From contig NC_084807.1 of the NCBI RefSeq assembly GCF_963583255.1, positions 21,601,572-21,665,571 on the forward strand: a stretch of DNA of 64,000 nucleotides, written 5' to 3'. The DNA comes from Pyrus communis (Eukaryota > Streptophyta > Magnoliopsida > Rosales > Rosaceae). The notes under the pieces are model-generated. The model did not search any database, was not told where the DNA came from, and was given only the letters and a program-made list of their open reading frames with translations. The position numbers and the translations under genes are program-made. Position 1 is the first letter of the stretch. Each line of letters starts with the position of its first letter. Below, piece after piece: positions 46,460-58,531 of this stretch.

Positions 46460-46504
46460 TCACTCCAGGATATGTTCACGAATCGGATGAGAACTCCGAG
46501 TCAT
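46460..46504 (-). pseudogene. Gag stub of the derivative, unit 2
   Basis: Same 14-codon stub as in unit 1, ended by the same stop. Confidence 0.7.
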
Positions 46505-46600
46505 GAACTAGTACCTAAAACAAGAAACAAAACAAGATTAAGAATCTGGAATAAAAACAAACAAAAATAAAACAATCCAAGGGATTAGCAAATTTTCTAA

Positions 46601-46618
46601 TCCCCGGCAACGGCGCCA
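46601..46618 (-). promoter_or_regulatory. tRNA-Asp primer-binding site, unit 2
   Basis: Minus strand TGGCGCCGTTGCCGGGGA, adjacent to LTR C. Confidence 0.9.
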
Positions 46619-46623
46619 AAATT

Positions 46624-49114
46624 TGATGCGAGAATTATACGCACACAAATTAAACCCTCTTTTCGTCAAATTGTAGTATATGTATAAGTAGGGATCGTTC
46701 TGGACCGGGGATTAGGAGGGATTGTTAACCACTTGGATTTGACTCAAAAACGTAAAATAACAATATGAAACACTATACTAGACTCAAAGAATTCAAAACT
46801 AAACTTTAAAACACTAAGACAAACCAAAAGACTCAAAACAACACAAACACACTCAAATCTGCCTAAAAACCACTTTCTGGGCAGATTTGAGCACAAACAC
46901 AAATTTGGACGAAATTAAGTAATAACTTGACTCAAGAACGTAAAAACACAATATAAAACACTAAACTAACTCAAAGAATGTAAAACTAATCACTTAAAAC
47001 ATTAAAACAAACCAAAAGACTCAAACATCACCCAAAACACTCAAAACTGCCTTAAAATCACTTTCTGGGCAGTTTTGAGCACTTTGGTGAATTTGGACGA
47101 AATTGGGAAATAAAATGAATCAAAACACTCATAAACACAAACTAAAACACTTTCTAACTAAATTGGACATTAAAGTAAAGGGGGATTTAGATTTATACGA
47201 AAATTAACTAAAATGCACAGATTCAAATTAAAGCAAAATGTAAATGTGAATGTGTGATAGAATTTGAATGGAATGAAGGCTAGCTAAGGGGTTCATCTCC
47301 ATACATGTTATACTTGCATAATAAAATGATTTCCAATTGCATTTCAATAAACCATGAAACTCAACACCCCGGGTTAACCGTGATGCACTAATTAACCTTC
47401 AAATATTCCTAACGTTATTGAATTGGATGGGTTAGCGCATACAACAATTCAAAACATTCCCCACAAGTCCCCTACATGATTGCATAATAGAGATACAAGC
47501 AAGAATCATTACGCTCTATGAAAATTATAAGTGTTGACGAGGCATTCGTTACTATGGATTGCATGAAACTTATGCCAAGAATTCATTTAACGCGATTGTT
47601 TATAAGCAACCTCCACTACTTGTGAATATAAGTTCATAACTATTAGGTGAAACTCACTTATATTCTAGCGTCATATTCATGCATGAAAATTAAGCGTGCA
47701 CTCTCAATAAACATACATAAATAAGTTATCAATCAAACGGTTAAACAAATTGAATCCACAACTTATAAAACGCAATTAGAAGTATTCAAATCAAAATGCA
47801 AGCATAAACATATATTCGAATCACCCCCTAACCAAGGGGGGTTTAGTTCCTCATGGTACAAAACAAAGAAAATCAAAGAAACACCTAAACATTCCAACAA
47901 CTCAAACTTGAATTGTATGAACGTTTAGGCACTCTTCTCTTCCATTCCTCATTCGTACAAAACAAAGAGTATTGAATTTAAACATTGAAATCAAAGAAAC
48001 ACCTAAACATTCCAACAACTCAAACTTGAATTGTATGAACGTTTAGGCACTCTTCTCTTCCTCTTCGTTGTAGCACAAGGTCTAGGGATAGTTTGATGGT
48101 GTGAATGGTTTGGGGAGTGGTGGAAATAGAAGGATGGTGTTTGGATTGTAAGGGAGAGCACGGCACAAGGGAGTTTTATGGTCTACATTTCTGCAATGGA
48201 TGAGTGTTTATGAATGGAATGGATGGACTTGTGAAGGGCACGGCCCCAAGGGACCAATTTCTGTTGTGAAATGAATTGTGTATGTATGAGTGTGAATGAA
48301 TGAGTATTTATAGGTGAAATGGGGGGAACATGACAGCTAGGTTGCATGTGCACATGTTGGTTGAATGATTATGAGTGCATGTGGCTGAAATAGCATGTGG
48401 AATGGCTGGAAATGCAAGGAGAAGGCATGTGCACGGTTTTGGGAGAGAATGGGAGTGCAAGTGGCTGAAATGTTAGAGGAACAAGTGCATGTGGCTGCAT
48501 TGTGGTGCAATGATGGAGGAACAATCTGAAAATGCAAGGTATGGCTGGAATGATTGTGTTTGTTTGAATGTGCATGTGATTAAATTAAAGGATGCAAAGT
48601 AAATAAATAATGAATGCATGTGTTGAATTATGAAGATGCATGTGCAATGAAGTGGAATGACAATCTGAAATGGGATAGGTACCCACGGCAATGATGATTT
48701 CTGGTGGTGTTTTGGGTGCATGTGGAATGAATGATTTCTTGGTGAGTGGATGCATGTGTTGATTAAAGGGGGAATGCAAAGGAAAAGCTAGAAATGCATG
48801 TGGAGTGGCTGCAAGGTGAATGAATAATGAAATGGGAAAGCATGTGCAAGGTTTTGGTGTGAATGATTGAATGTGCATGTGGCTGCAATGGAGGAGGAAT
48901 CCTTCAATTTCGTCCATCCTCTTGGCTCCAAGCATATGATATCCATTCCAATCTCTAATTTGCTCCAAAAGGCTCCAAAAGGCATCCTTTTGCATACTTT
49001 GCCCTTAGAACCTGAAAACACACAAAAGAAGCATAAAGGACTAAAATAACTAAAGAAACATAACGTAAATGCACGAGAACAAGCCATTTAAGTCGCATGA
49101 ATATGCTCCTATCA
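46624..49114 (-). repeat. Array LTR C
   Basis: 2491 bp; 5' LTR of unit 2 and 3' LTR of the truncated third unit. TATA (reversed) at about 48305-48312. It differs from LTR A at about 4 positions by eye. Confidence 0.85.
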
Positions 49115-49742
49115 AATACCCCCACACTTATCTTTTGCTAGTCCTCGAGCAAAACAAAACAACAAAAGAACACGAAACTAGACAAAACAAACAAAACACA
49201 ACCTACACCTTCCAACAATCGTCTCACGGATTTCCAATGCACATGATAAGTTAAAAATCATTAGTCCCATAGATTTTTGTCATCTTCACACTTAAGTACA
49301 TTCTTACTCATAGTCACCACATATTATTTCACAATTAAGCATTTAAAACTATGTTTTGAATGTAGTAACATGCCTTAGAGAATTTGCTCAAATCCTTACA
49401 AGATATGCACTCGTTTTTCACACAGATTTTCTGACTACACACCCTACACTAGGTATATGTGAGAAGATTGATGTAAACATGTAGACGAACACTCACATAT
49501 GTTATAACAAGGAAAGCATTTTCTGGAATTATTAACATGTATATATATGATCTCATGAATGGAATGCTACTACTTAGAACGAGAACCAGTGATTCCATAA
49601 ACTCATATCAATTCCAAACTCCACATTATTGAACACATAACGATCAAGATAGAAGCATAAGGGTTGAAACGGGGCTAAAGGTGTTTGGCTAACAAAGAAA
49701 GGATAGGGAAAACAAATGTTCTTTAAGCAATAGTGAGCAAAG
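49115..49742 (-). other. Truncated third internal region of the derivative
   Basis: Starts with the LTR-proximal purine tract and follows internal regions 1 and 2 closely until gcaaag (49742), where they continue gtattgaattagg but this copy switches to filler DNA. Confidence 0.8.
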
Positions 49743-49773
49743 GATAGGGAAAACAAATGGGGCTAAAGGTGTT
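49743..49773. other. Rearrangement junction with templated filler
   Basis: The sequence 49739-49759 is a copy of 49698-49718 and 49759-49777 is a copy of 49671-49689, joined in swapped order. The join to the host Athila's 3' region at about 49773 uses the shared word ttggc. This is the pattern left by end-joining with local template copying. Confidence 0.8.
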
Positions 49774-50054
49774 TGGCCCATGTTGGACACAGAACTCGCA
49801 CACTGAACACTAAGTGCGAGGGACTCTTGAACGGCCAACTCATCGGACCGTCCTGACAGCAGCCTACTATCTTTTGGAGTGAGGAGGTTCCTAGCTACTA
49901 TTGTAGCTGTTGTGGCGTCCTGCATCACGGAGTCTTCACCTGTGAGAGGACCGTTAGAAGAAAAGAAAGAAGGGCGCCATACGTTACCTTGACGCGGCGC
50001 GCCCGTATCACTGCTAAGGCTCAATTCCAAGCTAAGGTTCGATGAGTTTGCCAT
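49773..50054 (-). pseudogene. Antisense ORF of the host Athila, 3' truncated
   Basis: The first ~94 codons (MANSSNLSLELSL to SVSNMGQ) are homologous to the ORF at 39067. Substitutions such as FFSSNGPLT for FLSSNGLLT show that it belongs to the host element and not to the array. It is cut by the junction, so the coiled coil and tail are lost. It is antisense to the host element (plus strand), in the same position relative to the 3' LTR. Confidence 0.75.
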
Positions 50055-53000
50055 TTTTCAAAAGTGTTCAAAGAGAAGGGATGGAGTTAAATTTCAAAGG
50101 GCCGGAGTCGATTTTCAAGAATGGGAAATCTTCAGAGTGTGTTTGTTGTGGTGATCGATAGCTCAATAAAAAAGCCAAGGCGACGCGTCCACCAATTCAA
50201 AAAGCCGGAATTTCCGGCGTAATTTAGGCGACGCTTTCTCGGCTTTTCAGAAGGCGCGTTCAACTTTGTCAAAAGATTTCTTCTTTTCAGACAACACGTG
50301 GAGGCCATCATCACAACTACACATCTTTAGCCGACAAGCGCAAAGTTCGGCGACGCTTTCTCTGCTTTTCTGAAGACGCGTGCAGCTTTGTCAAAAGGAG
50401 CCGCATCTGCACTACCACGTGTCGCTCAGAAATCGAAGGGGCACCTGCTCAGAAATCGAAGAGGCGTATTGAAAAATCGAAGAGGCGCCACTATTTCAAA
50501 AAAGCCGGAGTTGCGGGATCAAAACGTTTGTCGACAAAGGTAAAAAGTACCACCACTTGCTATTATCTCTATATATGTCGACCTTCGTCTTTTATGGCAG
50601 GGCAAACCTGAAGAAAACGCCCAACTCTCCCTCACCTCTGAGGGTGCACTCCCAGCAAAGCCTTTCGAAATACTAAATTCTTTCTTCTTCCCCAAAGATG
50701 ATACCAGATGTCTGGAGTACAGATGACCCAGGAGGAAACAGCACAACAAATACATGTGCTGATTCATTCACCGCTTCTTCAAAAGCAAAGGTATCTCATA
50801 TCATCAAGGTCAAAAGCAAAAGTATCTCATATCATGCTCTTTCCCTGTCTTTTTCTTTGTCCTTGTTCTTACTCGCATGGCAAAGTAAAAGAAGCAATCA
50901 GCCGGCACTTGGAGTCAGTCTTCCGTTCTGGAGCCAACTGCCTGGAATCTATTCCTGATTGCTTACCTAGCGTTGCTCTCGAGTAGTCATCTTCAACGGT
51001 TGATACACTTCCGGAGAATGGACCACTTCTGCAAAGGGGAGCGAATAAGGCAAGTGAAAATGATACATTGAAGCATGTGGAGACAAACATAGGCTGAGTT
51101 ATCCTCCAACCCTTTTCATTACGAATTGGAAAGATTGAACAAAGAAACAGACCAAAGGGGTAAGCTCAGACCTTCGGGGAAGACCAAAAGAATCATCCAG
51201 CCCAGTAGCACAAAGGAAAATCAATGATGGGCGGAAACCAGTTCGAGAGTAAGCCTGTGGAATCATCAAGATCAAGCCTCAATGCAATCAACAAAGAGAA
51301 GAGGGAATTTACACTCCATAACCAGATTTGCGTCCCTAAACTCTTCTCTTTGTTAATTACATTCTGCCATGTTTAGTATGTTTAGTTGTTGTTTGTGTGT
51401 TTACTTATGTTTTGTGTGAATCTATGCTTAAAACATTGAGGACAATGTTTGATTTAAGTGTGGGGGGGTAACTAAGTATATTTAATGCAAATTCGTGGGA
51501 TTTTATCACCCACATAACTTCAAATGTTGTTCCTTGCTATTTTAAGGTGTTTTTAAATTGTTTTAGAGTGTTTTAGAGTGTTTTGTTTTATAACTCCGAA
51601 AATCACATAAAAATTTGAAAAAAAAAAAAAAAAAAAGTTATAACTTAGGGTACCTTCCAACACAATGATAAGGATTTGGTTTGTAATTGCATGACGGTTA
51701 AAAAGAGTTATAAACATAGAAAAAAGTTTGATTTACTCTTGGTATATGCTTGGTTATGGTTATAATGTATGACTTCACATGCAATCATAAAAGAAAAATT
51801 CGTTTTTGTAACATGCTTGAAGGAAAGAATCAAACAAACGCTACATCCCTGTGAGATTCGAGCCATTACTTTCTTTGGAGAGTTATTTTCTGTGATTCTT
51901 TGTTTTCTAAAGTTGTTGCATGATCTCATTATTCCTTGCTTGGTTACTACTTAGAATGCAATTGTATCATGATAGAACTAAATGCTAGAACTTATATCCG
52001 TTTCATTCAAAGCATGACATTGAATTGCATAACATATATCAAGATGAAGTTGTGTAGTTGCCACCATAGCCAAATAGCCTTACTTCTCATATTTCGTATA
52101 TATTAGTTTTAACCCCGTTGAGCCTCGTTTATCCTATTTTCTTTGCTAACCACATCAACCCTTACCTAGCCTAGAGTAGGACTTTCCTATACCCTTGTTC
52201 TTAAAGTATAGTAAGCATGACTTAAATGAATTCCTTTTGAGTTACATTATGCAAGAAAATGAGTGTGGGGGAGTAAAAGTTTGTTCTTACGTTTATATGT
52301 ATGTTCCGAGATTGAAAAAAAAAAAAAAAAAAAAAAAGAGTGAAAATAAGTAAGAATGAACTCACGAGCGTTGATGGTTGAAGAAAGGGTCCAAAAAGTT
52401 GAATATGGCCCTAAGTTTTGTGTGACTTTCCCTTGGGTGTTCAAAGTTGATTTTTGCGTTCTAAAGGGAATTCTAAGTGCCTAATTCAAATACTTTGCTC
52501 ACTATTGCTTTAAGAATGTTTGTTTATCCTTCACCTTTCATTGTTAGCCAATACCCTAGCCCCGTTACACCCCTTTGACTTCTATCTTGATCGTTATGTG
52601 TTCAATAATGTGGAGTTTGGAATTGATATGAGCATATGGTGTCACTGGTTCTTGCATCTAAGTAGTAGCATTCCATTCATGAGATCATACCTAAACATGC
52701 TTATTAACTCCAGAAATTGCTTCCTTTGAAATACATATATGTGAGTGTTCATTTTTATGTTTACATCAATCTTCTCACATATACCTAGTGTAGGGTGTGT
52801 AGTCAGAAAATCTGTGTGAAAAACGAGAGTATATCTTGTAAGAATTTGAGCAAATTCTCTAAGGCATGTTACTACATTCGAAATGTGTTTTAAATGCTTA
52901 ATTGTGAACTAGTATGTGGTGACTATGATTAAAAATGTACTTAAGTGTAGAGATGGCTAAAATCTGTGGGAATAATGATTTTTAACTTGTTATGTGCATT

Positions 53001-53121
53001 GGAAATCTGTGAGACGATTGTTGGAAGGTGTAGGTGGTGTTTTGTTCGTTTTGTCTAGTTTCGTGTTCTTTTGTTGTTTTGTTTTGCTCGAGGACTAGCA
53101 AAAGATAAGTGTGGGGGTATT
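50055..53121 (+). other. 3' non-coding region of the host Athila element
   Basis: Inverted, diverged counterpart of the derivative's internal region. It contains the leader of the truncated antisense ORF (50055-50950, with CACGTG near 50295), A-runs at 51619-51637 and 52316-52337, and three purine tracts: 51456-51471, 52261-52279 and, abutting the 3' LTR, 53107-53121. No env-like or pol frame is seen. Confidence 0.7.
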
Positions 53122-55560
53122 TGATAGGAGCATATTTAGGCGACTTACTTTGCTTGTTCTCGTGCATTTACGTTGTGTTTCTTTAGTTATTTTAGTCCTT
53201 TATGCGTCTTTTGTGTGTTTTCAGGATAATAAGACGTGTTTGACGAAAGGATGCATTGTGGAGCGTTTTGGAGCACTATTGGGCTAAGGATGGATAGCTT
53301 ATACTTGGAGCCCAAGTGTTGGATGAAATTGAAGGCCTTGTATGCACTTGAAGACACAAAACAATGGCCCTAACCCAATCACATAACACCTTGCCATGGG
53401 CTTAACACAAACACCATTCCTTGCCATGCAAGGAGGAGCAATTTGGGTCCATTTCATGTACTTAAACTCTAGCCCAATCCACAATCACTTCAAAGCCATG
53501 CAAAACCTTTCAACACCCTTTAATCATCCCCCTTTAAGTTATGATTTTATTTCCTAACCCTACATGCATTATTTATTAGCATCTTCACATGCATTCACAC
53601 ACACTTTACACATTCAAACACTAGCCAAAACCGTGAGCTCCCATTCCCTTATGCCATTTTCAGATTTCCACCCACTAACCTAGTCATCTTCACATGCATT
53701 CACTTCATCATTACACCACCACTCATTCTTTAATCCACATGCACATTCAATCATTCACTCAAGCACCCTTGTGCCATGTTTCCCCCTTTGTTCCCACCCA
53801 TCACATGCATCATCATCAAACAAACAAGTCTATGCCGTGACCTTCCTAGCCATTTCCAGCTTTTCCCTTTACATTTCACATGCATTCCATACTTCTCCTA
53901 GCTGTTTTCCATCATTATTTCAGCCACCATTCACTCTTAATCCACATGCATTCACACACACTTCACACAAACAACATTCACATGCAAACACAAGTTTTAA
54001 CCAACAAACAAAACAGCAAACACATGCACCAAAACACTTTGCCGTGGGCACCATTCCACATTCCAGTTTTCCCTTTCATTTCCAGCTCTAACTCTTCATC
54101 ATTGCAGCCACAAACACCTTAAACAAACAGCCATATACATCTCCACTCCTCCTATAAATACCCTTGCATTCCCATCACCTAGGGACATCTCATCTCATTC
54201 ACAACACAACACACCACACAAATACACATCCATTGCCGTGCATATCCTTCCAATCTGTGCAGTTTTTATCCTCCATTTCAGCCACTATCCAACCACTTCC
54301 CATCCCTCCAAAACACTTCACATAATCCCCAAAGCTCACCTTAGACCTTGTGCCACAACAACGAGGAAGAGAAGAGTGCCTAAACGTTCATACAATTCAA
54401 GTTTGAGTTGTTGGAATGTTTAGGTGTTTCTTTAATTTCAATGTTTGAATTCAATTTTCTTTGTTTTGTAATGGAAGAGAAGAGTGCCTAAACGTTCATA
54501 CAATTCAAGTTTGAGTTGTTGGAATGTTTAGTTGTTTCTTTGATTTCAAGGTTATGAGGAACTAAACCCCCTTTAGCTAGGGGGTGATTCGAAACTATGT
54601 TTATATTTGCAATATGAATTGATTACTTTTGGTTGGAATTTCATAAGTTGTGGATTCAATTCGTTTAACTGTTTGATTGATAACTTATTTATGTATGTTC
54701 ATTGAGATTGCAAGCTTAATTTTCATGCATGAATATGACGCTAGAATATAAGTGAGTTTCACCTAATCGTTATGAACTTATATTCACAAGTAGTGGAGGT
54801 TGCTTATAAACAATCGCGTTAAACGAATTCTTGGCATAAGTTTCATGCGTATTCCATAGTAACGAATGCCTCGTCAACACTTATAATTTTCATTGAACTT
54901 AATGATCTTTGTTGAATGTCTCTATCATGCGTATTCCATAGTTAGGGACTTTGATTAAGAATAATTTGGTTGTAATGCGTATTCCATTCAATCCAATGAA
55001 TTTAGGGAAATCTGAAAGTTAATTTAAGCGGACCTAATTAACTTGGAGCATTGAGTTTCACAACTTATCGAAAGACCAACTGAGAATCAATATTGTATGC
55101 AAGTGTAACATGTGTGGAGAAGAACCCCTTGGCTATTCCATCATCCATATTTTCATCACATTCATATTTACATTTTGCCTTTAATTATATTCTGTCCATT
55201 TAATTTAATATCGTCCAAACACATTTCCCCCATATTTCGTTGAGTCTTAATCATTCGTATTTGTTTTATTTTTGTATCTTTAAGCTTTTGGAGTCATAAA
55301 CAGTTTCAAATTCGTCTAAATCAAGTTCTAGTTTCTATTTGAGTCAGTTTGATTGTTTTAGGCAGTTTGAGTTTTTCAAAGCCATTCTGAGTCATAGTAG
55401 TCTTGTTAAGAGTATTTACATTTAGTTTTTGTGTTTTAAAGTCAATTCAAATTAGATTAGCACCCCTAGTTAATCCCCGGTTAGAACGATCCCTACTTAC
55501 ATTATTACTACAATTGTCACAAATAGGGTTTAATTTGTGTGCGTATAAATTTACGTATCA
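53122..55560 (+). repeat. 3' LTR of the Athila element
   Basis: 2439 bp, matching 27956-30395 except for about 14 differences. TATA box at 54153-54160, hairpin at 54566-54585. It ends gtatca and is followed by cttcc, the second copy of the target duplication. Confidence 0.9.
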
Positions 55561-55565
55561 CTTCC

Positions 55566-56015
55566 AGCAGACCACCCGCTGTTCGGAGAATTGATCATGA
55601 AAGAAGATCTAACTCTAGTAGACTCTTTCTCTCTAGCAGAGAAGCATGCACTTTGGGAAGAGATTCACCGATGCACATTCAAGGCAAATATAAGCGATCT
55701 TAAATATGAAGTCCCCTACTACCGAGCCTTCACGCCTAGCCTAGGCAACGTAACAGAGCGACACCTACTTCGTCTAATGAAGACTTCTGGCATTTGCATG
55801 TTGACGAATCATCCAACTACAAAGGTTCAGGAGCATACATGGTCTTTGTCACCCTAAATGGTTCAATGCCCGAGCAGGCGATCACTCTAAGTTTCAAAAC
55901 ATCCAACAACGAAGCATAATACGAGGCCTTACTAGCAGGCCTTCGAATGGCAAAAGACTTGGCAGTGAAAAATCTCACAATTCATTCTGATTCCCAGCTA
56001 ATCACTAGCTAGACT
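55566..56015 (+). pseudogene. Tat-type gag tail fused to RNase H remnant
   Basis: Begins with the gag continuation (PADHPLFGELIMKED, then EKHALWEE) interrupted by the Athila insertion. After an unassigned stretch, an RNase H is readable across frames: LHVDESSNYKGSG near 55795 (a frame change lies here), TSNNEA followed by a stop, YEALLAGLRMAKDLAV and HSDSQLI near 55985. This HVD...EA.YEAL...SDS pattern fits the second, archaeal-type RNase H of Tat elements. Protease and RT between gag and RNase H are deleted. Confidence 0.65.
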
Positions 56016-56029
56016 ACTTAAGGTGTTTC

Positions 56030-57240
56030 AAACTTACACCCTCACTCAAGTTCTGCAGGTAGACAACATTCATGCGAACGTACTAGCCAGCCTAGGTTCC
56101 ACCCTCAACCACCAACTCAAACGTTCTATTCTAATGGAGTATCTAGACAAGCTAAGCATAGAGACGGAGCCAATAACCGAGGTGTCACAGGTTAGTGCAA
56201 CTCCAAACTGTCAAGATTCCATTATAAACTACATGGTCAATGGCACACTCCCTATGGAAAGATTGGAGTCTAGAAAGCTCCAAATACAGGCAGCACGCTA
56301 CTACATGTGGAACAACATTCTCGTTCAAAAATCCTACGTTGGACCACATCTTCGCTACCTAGCGTCTCCCGACGACCTAAAGGTTCCAAGCTTAATCCAC
56401 GAAGACATTAGTGGAAATTACTCCGGAGGCCGATCCTTAACACATAAGGCTCTAAACGCAGGCTGCTACTGGCCTACCATGCACCAAGACGCTAAGGAGT
56501 TACTACAAAAATGTGACCACTACCAACATTACAAGCCGATACCAACACTACTTGCCTGCGAACTATACCCACAGACGAGTCCTTGGCCGCTCATGCAGTA
56601 GGCAATCGACTTGAGCCAATATCGCCTGCTACTAGGGGTAGAGGCATGATGATCGTGGCAACTGATTACTTCACCAAATGTGTAGAAGCAAAGCCCATGA
56701 CAACCATGACTTAGACGGACATAAAGCACTTCATATGGAGGAACATAATTTGCTGATTTAGCATCCTTCAATCCATCGTCACCGACAATAGCTCACAGTT
56801 CTTGGGCAAAAATCTGGCGAAATTCTTCCAAAAGTATGGCATCAAGCAACACATGTCCACGTCGAGATATCCTCAAGGCAATAGGCAAGCCAAAACATCT
56901 AACAAGACGATTCTCGATTTCTTTAAGAAATCCCTATCCAACAAGGAAGGAAAGTGGCCAGATGAACTCCCCGAATGTCTATGGGTATATCGCATGACCA
57001 AATGATGAGCCACCGGTGAGACTCATTTCTCTTTGGCATTTAATTCAAAGGCAATCATTCATCCTGATATCATCATGCCAAGTATTAGCACTTTACTGCT
57101 AAGCATTCAGCAGAACAGTAAGGAGATGGCCACAAGTATAGATCTGGTAGAGGAAACGCGTGAGCATACCATCACCCGCATCGTAACTTACCAGCAGCAG
57201 CTTCTTTCCAAATACAATAAAAAGGGCAAGATTCGGTAGT
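56030..57240 (+). pseudogene. Tat-type integrase (broken)
   Basis: The zinc-binding region is seen at about 56397-56550 (HEDISGN, LTHKALNAGCYWPTM, CDHYQHYK); the second cysteine of the final CxxC is changed to Tyr. In the core, VATDYFTK (about 56660) and IVTDNSSQF (about 56780) keep two aspartates. The third catalytic position reads NRQAKTSNKT where a Glu is expected. Stops occur at about 56599, 56712, 56757 and 57003. The enzyme would insert the cDNA; this copy is inactive. Confidence 0.75.
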
Positions 57241-58531
57241 TCCAACCCAGATATCTAGTCCTAAGAAAAGCCTTCATCACTGCATGCAAAGAAGGCTCTA
57301 AAAACAAGCCGATGACTATCCAGTTGTTATGCAGTTCCTACCTTACAGCTAAGTTCTTATTCGTTTCACTCGTTTTGCAATGAGGAATTCAGAAGTAATC
57401 TATAACTTGGCTCGGCTGCATGCTTACAACAATTGATCTTTCCTGCATTTCAAAAGAAGACCGCGCCCTTCTTAGAGACTCATCGTAGGAATTGCGCCCC
57501 CCGATAGACTAACCATGCTCTTCAGTGCTAAAAGGTAAACCAATTCCCCGACACCCATTTGGGTTTGCTCTCCAATGCGAGAGGATAAACTAATTATTCT
57601 CCAGTGCGAGAGGGTTAACCAATTCCCCGACATCCACATGGGTCTGTTCTCTAAGGTGGAAGGATAAACTTACACTCCGAATATCCAGATGTGGATGAGT
57701 CGGGCTACCCTGGTATAACTAGGTGCACGATGGCTTGCGCCGGGATACCTAGAAGTAGCCACAATGGTATTTTTCAAGGCTTGGCTAACTGAATGATTTT
57801 GAGCCTCTTAGCCTAATCCACGAGGAATCGGCCTCAAAGATGTAAAAGGCACATTATGCAGTACGCCCCATGGACGGCTGCCCTAAAACCCTAAAATTGC
57901 TATTGAGTGCACTAAGGTAACATACGATTTCCAGAAGACTGCTTATGGCTTGCCCTTCGAGCAGTAAGTCGCATTAAACTTATACAATTACACGTTTCTG
58001 TGAAAAGTTAAACAAGTTGGCGCGCATATATGAAACTTCGTCCACTGTCGACATGCCACCCAGTCGATGGGCTTCATTTCTGCCAAAGCGTGGAACGACC
58101 TGCACCAAGTCCTAAAGTGTTGTATACTTGCTATATAACCTACGAAGTTGGAGAAAGCCAAAGTTAATAACCTAGTGGTTATGCGGATTTGTCTGCTTCT
58201 GTAAGTAAGGCGTCTGGTTGCCAACCCTATGACTAACAACTTTGCAAAGTTCTACACCAATAGCTACGACTGCATAGGCTACACAGGCCTGTCTGCTTAT
58301 AGAAAAGAAGCACGCCTGCCACTGGTCTACAAAGTCTAAGGTTAAAGCATGAACTAAAGAAGCGAAGATGGAGAAATCGAATGAAACAAGTTTATTAAAT
58401 TTTCTAGCAAAATTGATAAACGATTAGCACATGCCAAATGAGTTTAAGCAAAACAAAAGCAACAAGGAAAACAAAGAAAATCCTGAAGGCTACTTAGAAG
58501 ACTATCGTTCAGCAGCTTGGACATCCCACGA
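57241..58531 (+). other. Non-coding region between integrase and the antisense ORF
   Basis: Short repeats of the type gaggataaact / aattccccgacacccac occur between 57530 and 57670. No gene is recognised. Confidence 0.4.

Larger units (their letters stand above)
42528..46623 (-). other. Internal region 2 of the derivative (4.1 kb)
   Basis: Nearly identical to 35940-40036, one base shorter in the purine tract near 43405. It has the same layout: primer site (46601-46618), gag stub (46460-46504), pol-tail remnant, antisense ORF (45654-46325), and purine tracts. Apart from the antisense ORF I see no coding sequence. Confidence 0.75.
33449..49742 (-). mobile_element. Inverted tandem array LTR-internal-LTR-internal-LTR-partial of a non-autonomous Athila derivative
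   Basis: Three LTRs of exactly 2491 bp (33449-35939, 40037-42527, 46624-49114) alternate with internal regions of 4097 and 4096 bp and a third one cut at 49742. The period is 6588/6587 bp. All are transcribed leftward, opposite to the host Athila. The left edge is an exact LTR end next to tgcat; the right edge is a rearrangement junction. LTRs differ by only 3-7 bases in pairwise comparison by eye, so the array is very young. It probably arose by unequal recombination between LTRs of one inserted element. Confidence 0.85.
27956..55560 (+). mobile_element. Athila-type Ty3/gypsy retrotransposon with pol replaced by an inverted array
   Basis: LTRs at 27956-30395 (2440 bp) and 53122-55560 (2439 bp) start tgataggagc and end ttacgtatca. 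They differ at about 14 positions by eye (0.6%), so the insertion is young. Flanks ctccc (27951-27955) and cttcc (55561-55565) are a near-match 5-bp duplication inside the Tat gag. The primer site matches tRNA-Asp, as in Athila. It keeps an intact gag-protease ORF and the 3' non-coding region. RT, RNase H and integrase are absent; their place is taken by 33449-49742. Confidence 0.9.

Noticed and set aside
33449..49742. CRISPR-like or satellite array
   Set aside because: The regular 6.59-kb period is fully explained by LTRs and internal regions of a retrotransposon with primer sites and purine tracts.
49773..53121. Env-like ORF of the Athila element
   Set aside because: I looked for a long sense-strand frame between pol and the 3' LTR and found none. 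Only the antisense ORF fragment is there.
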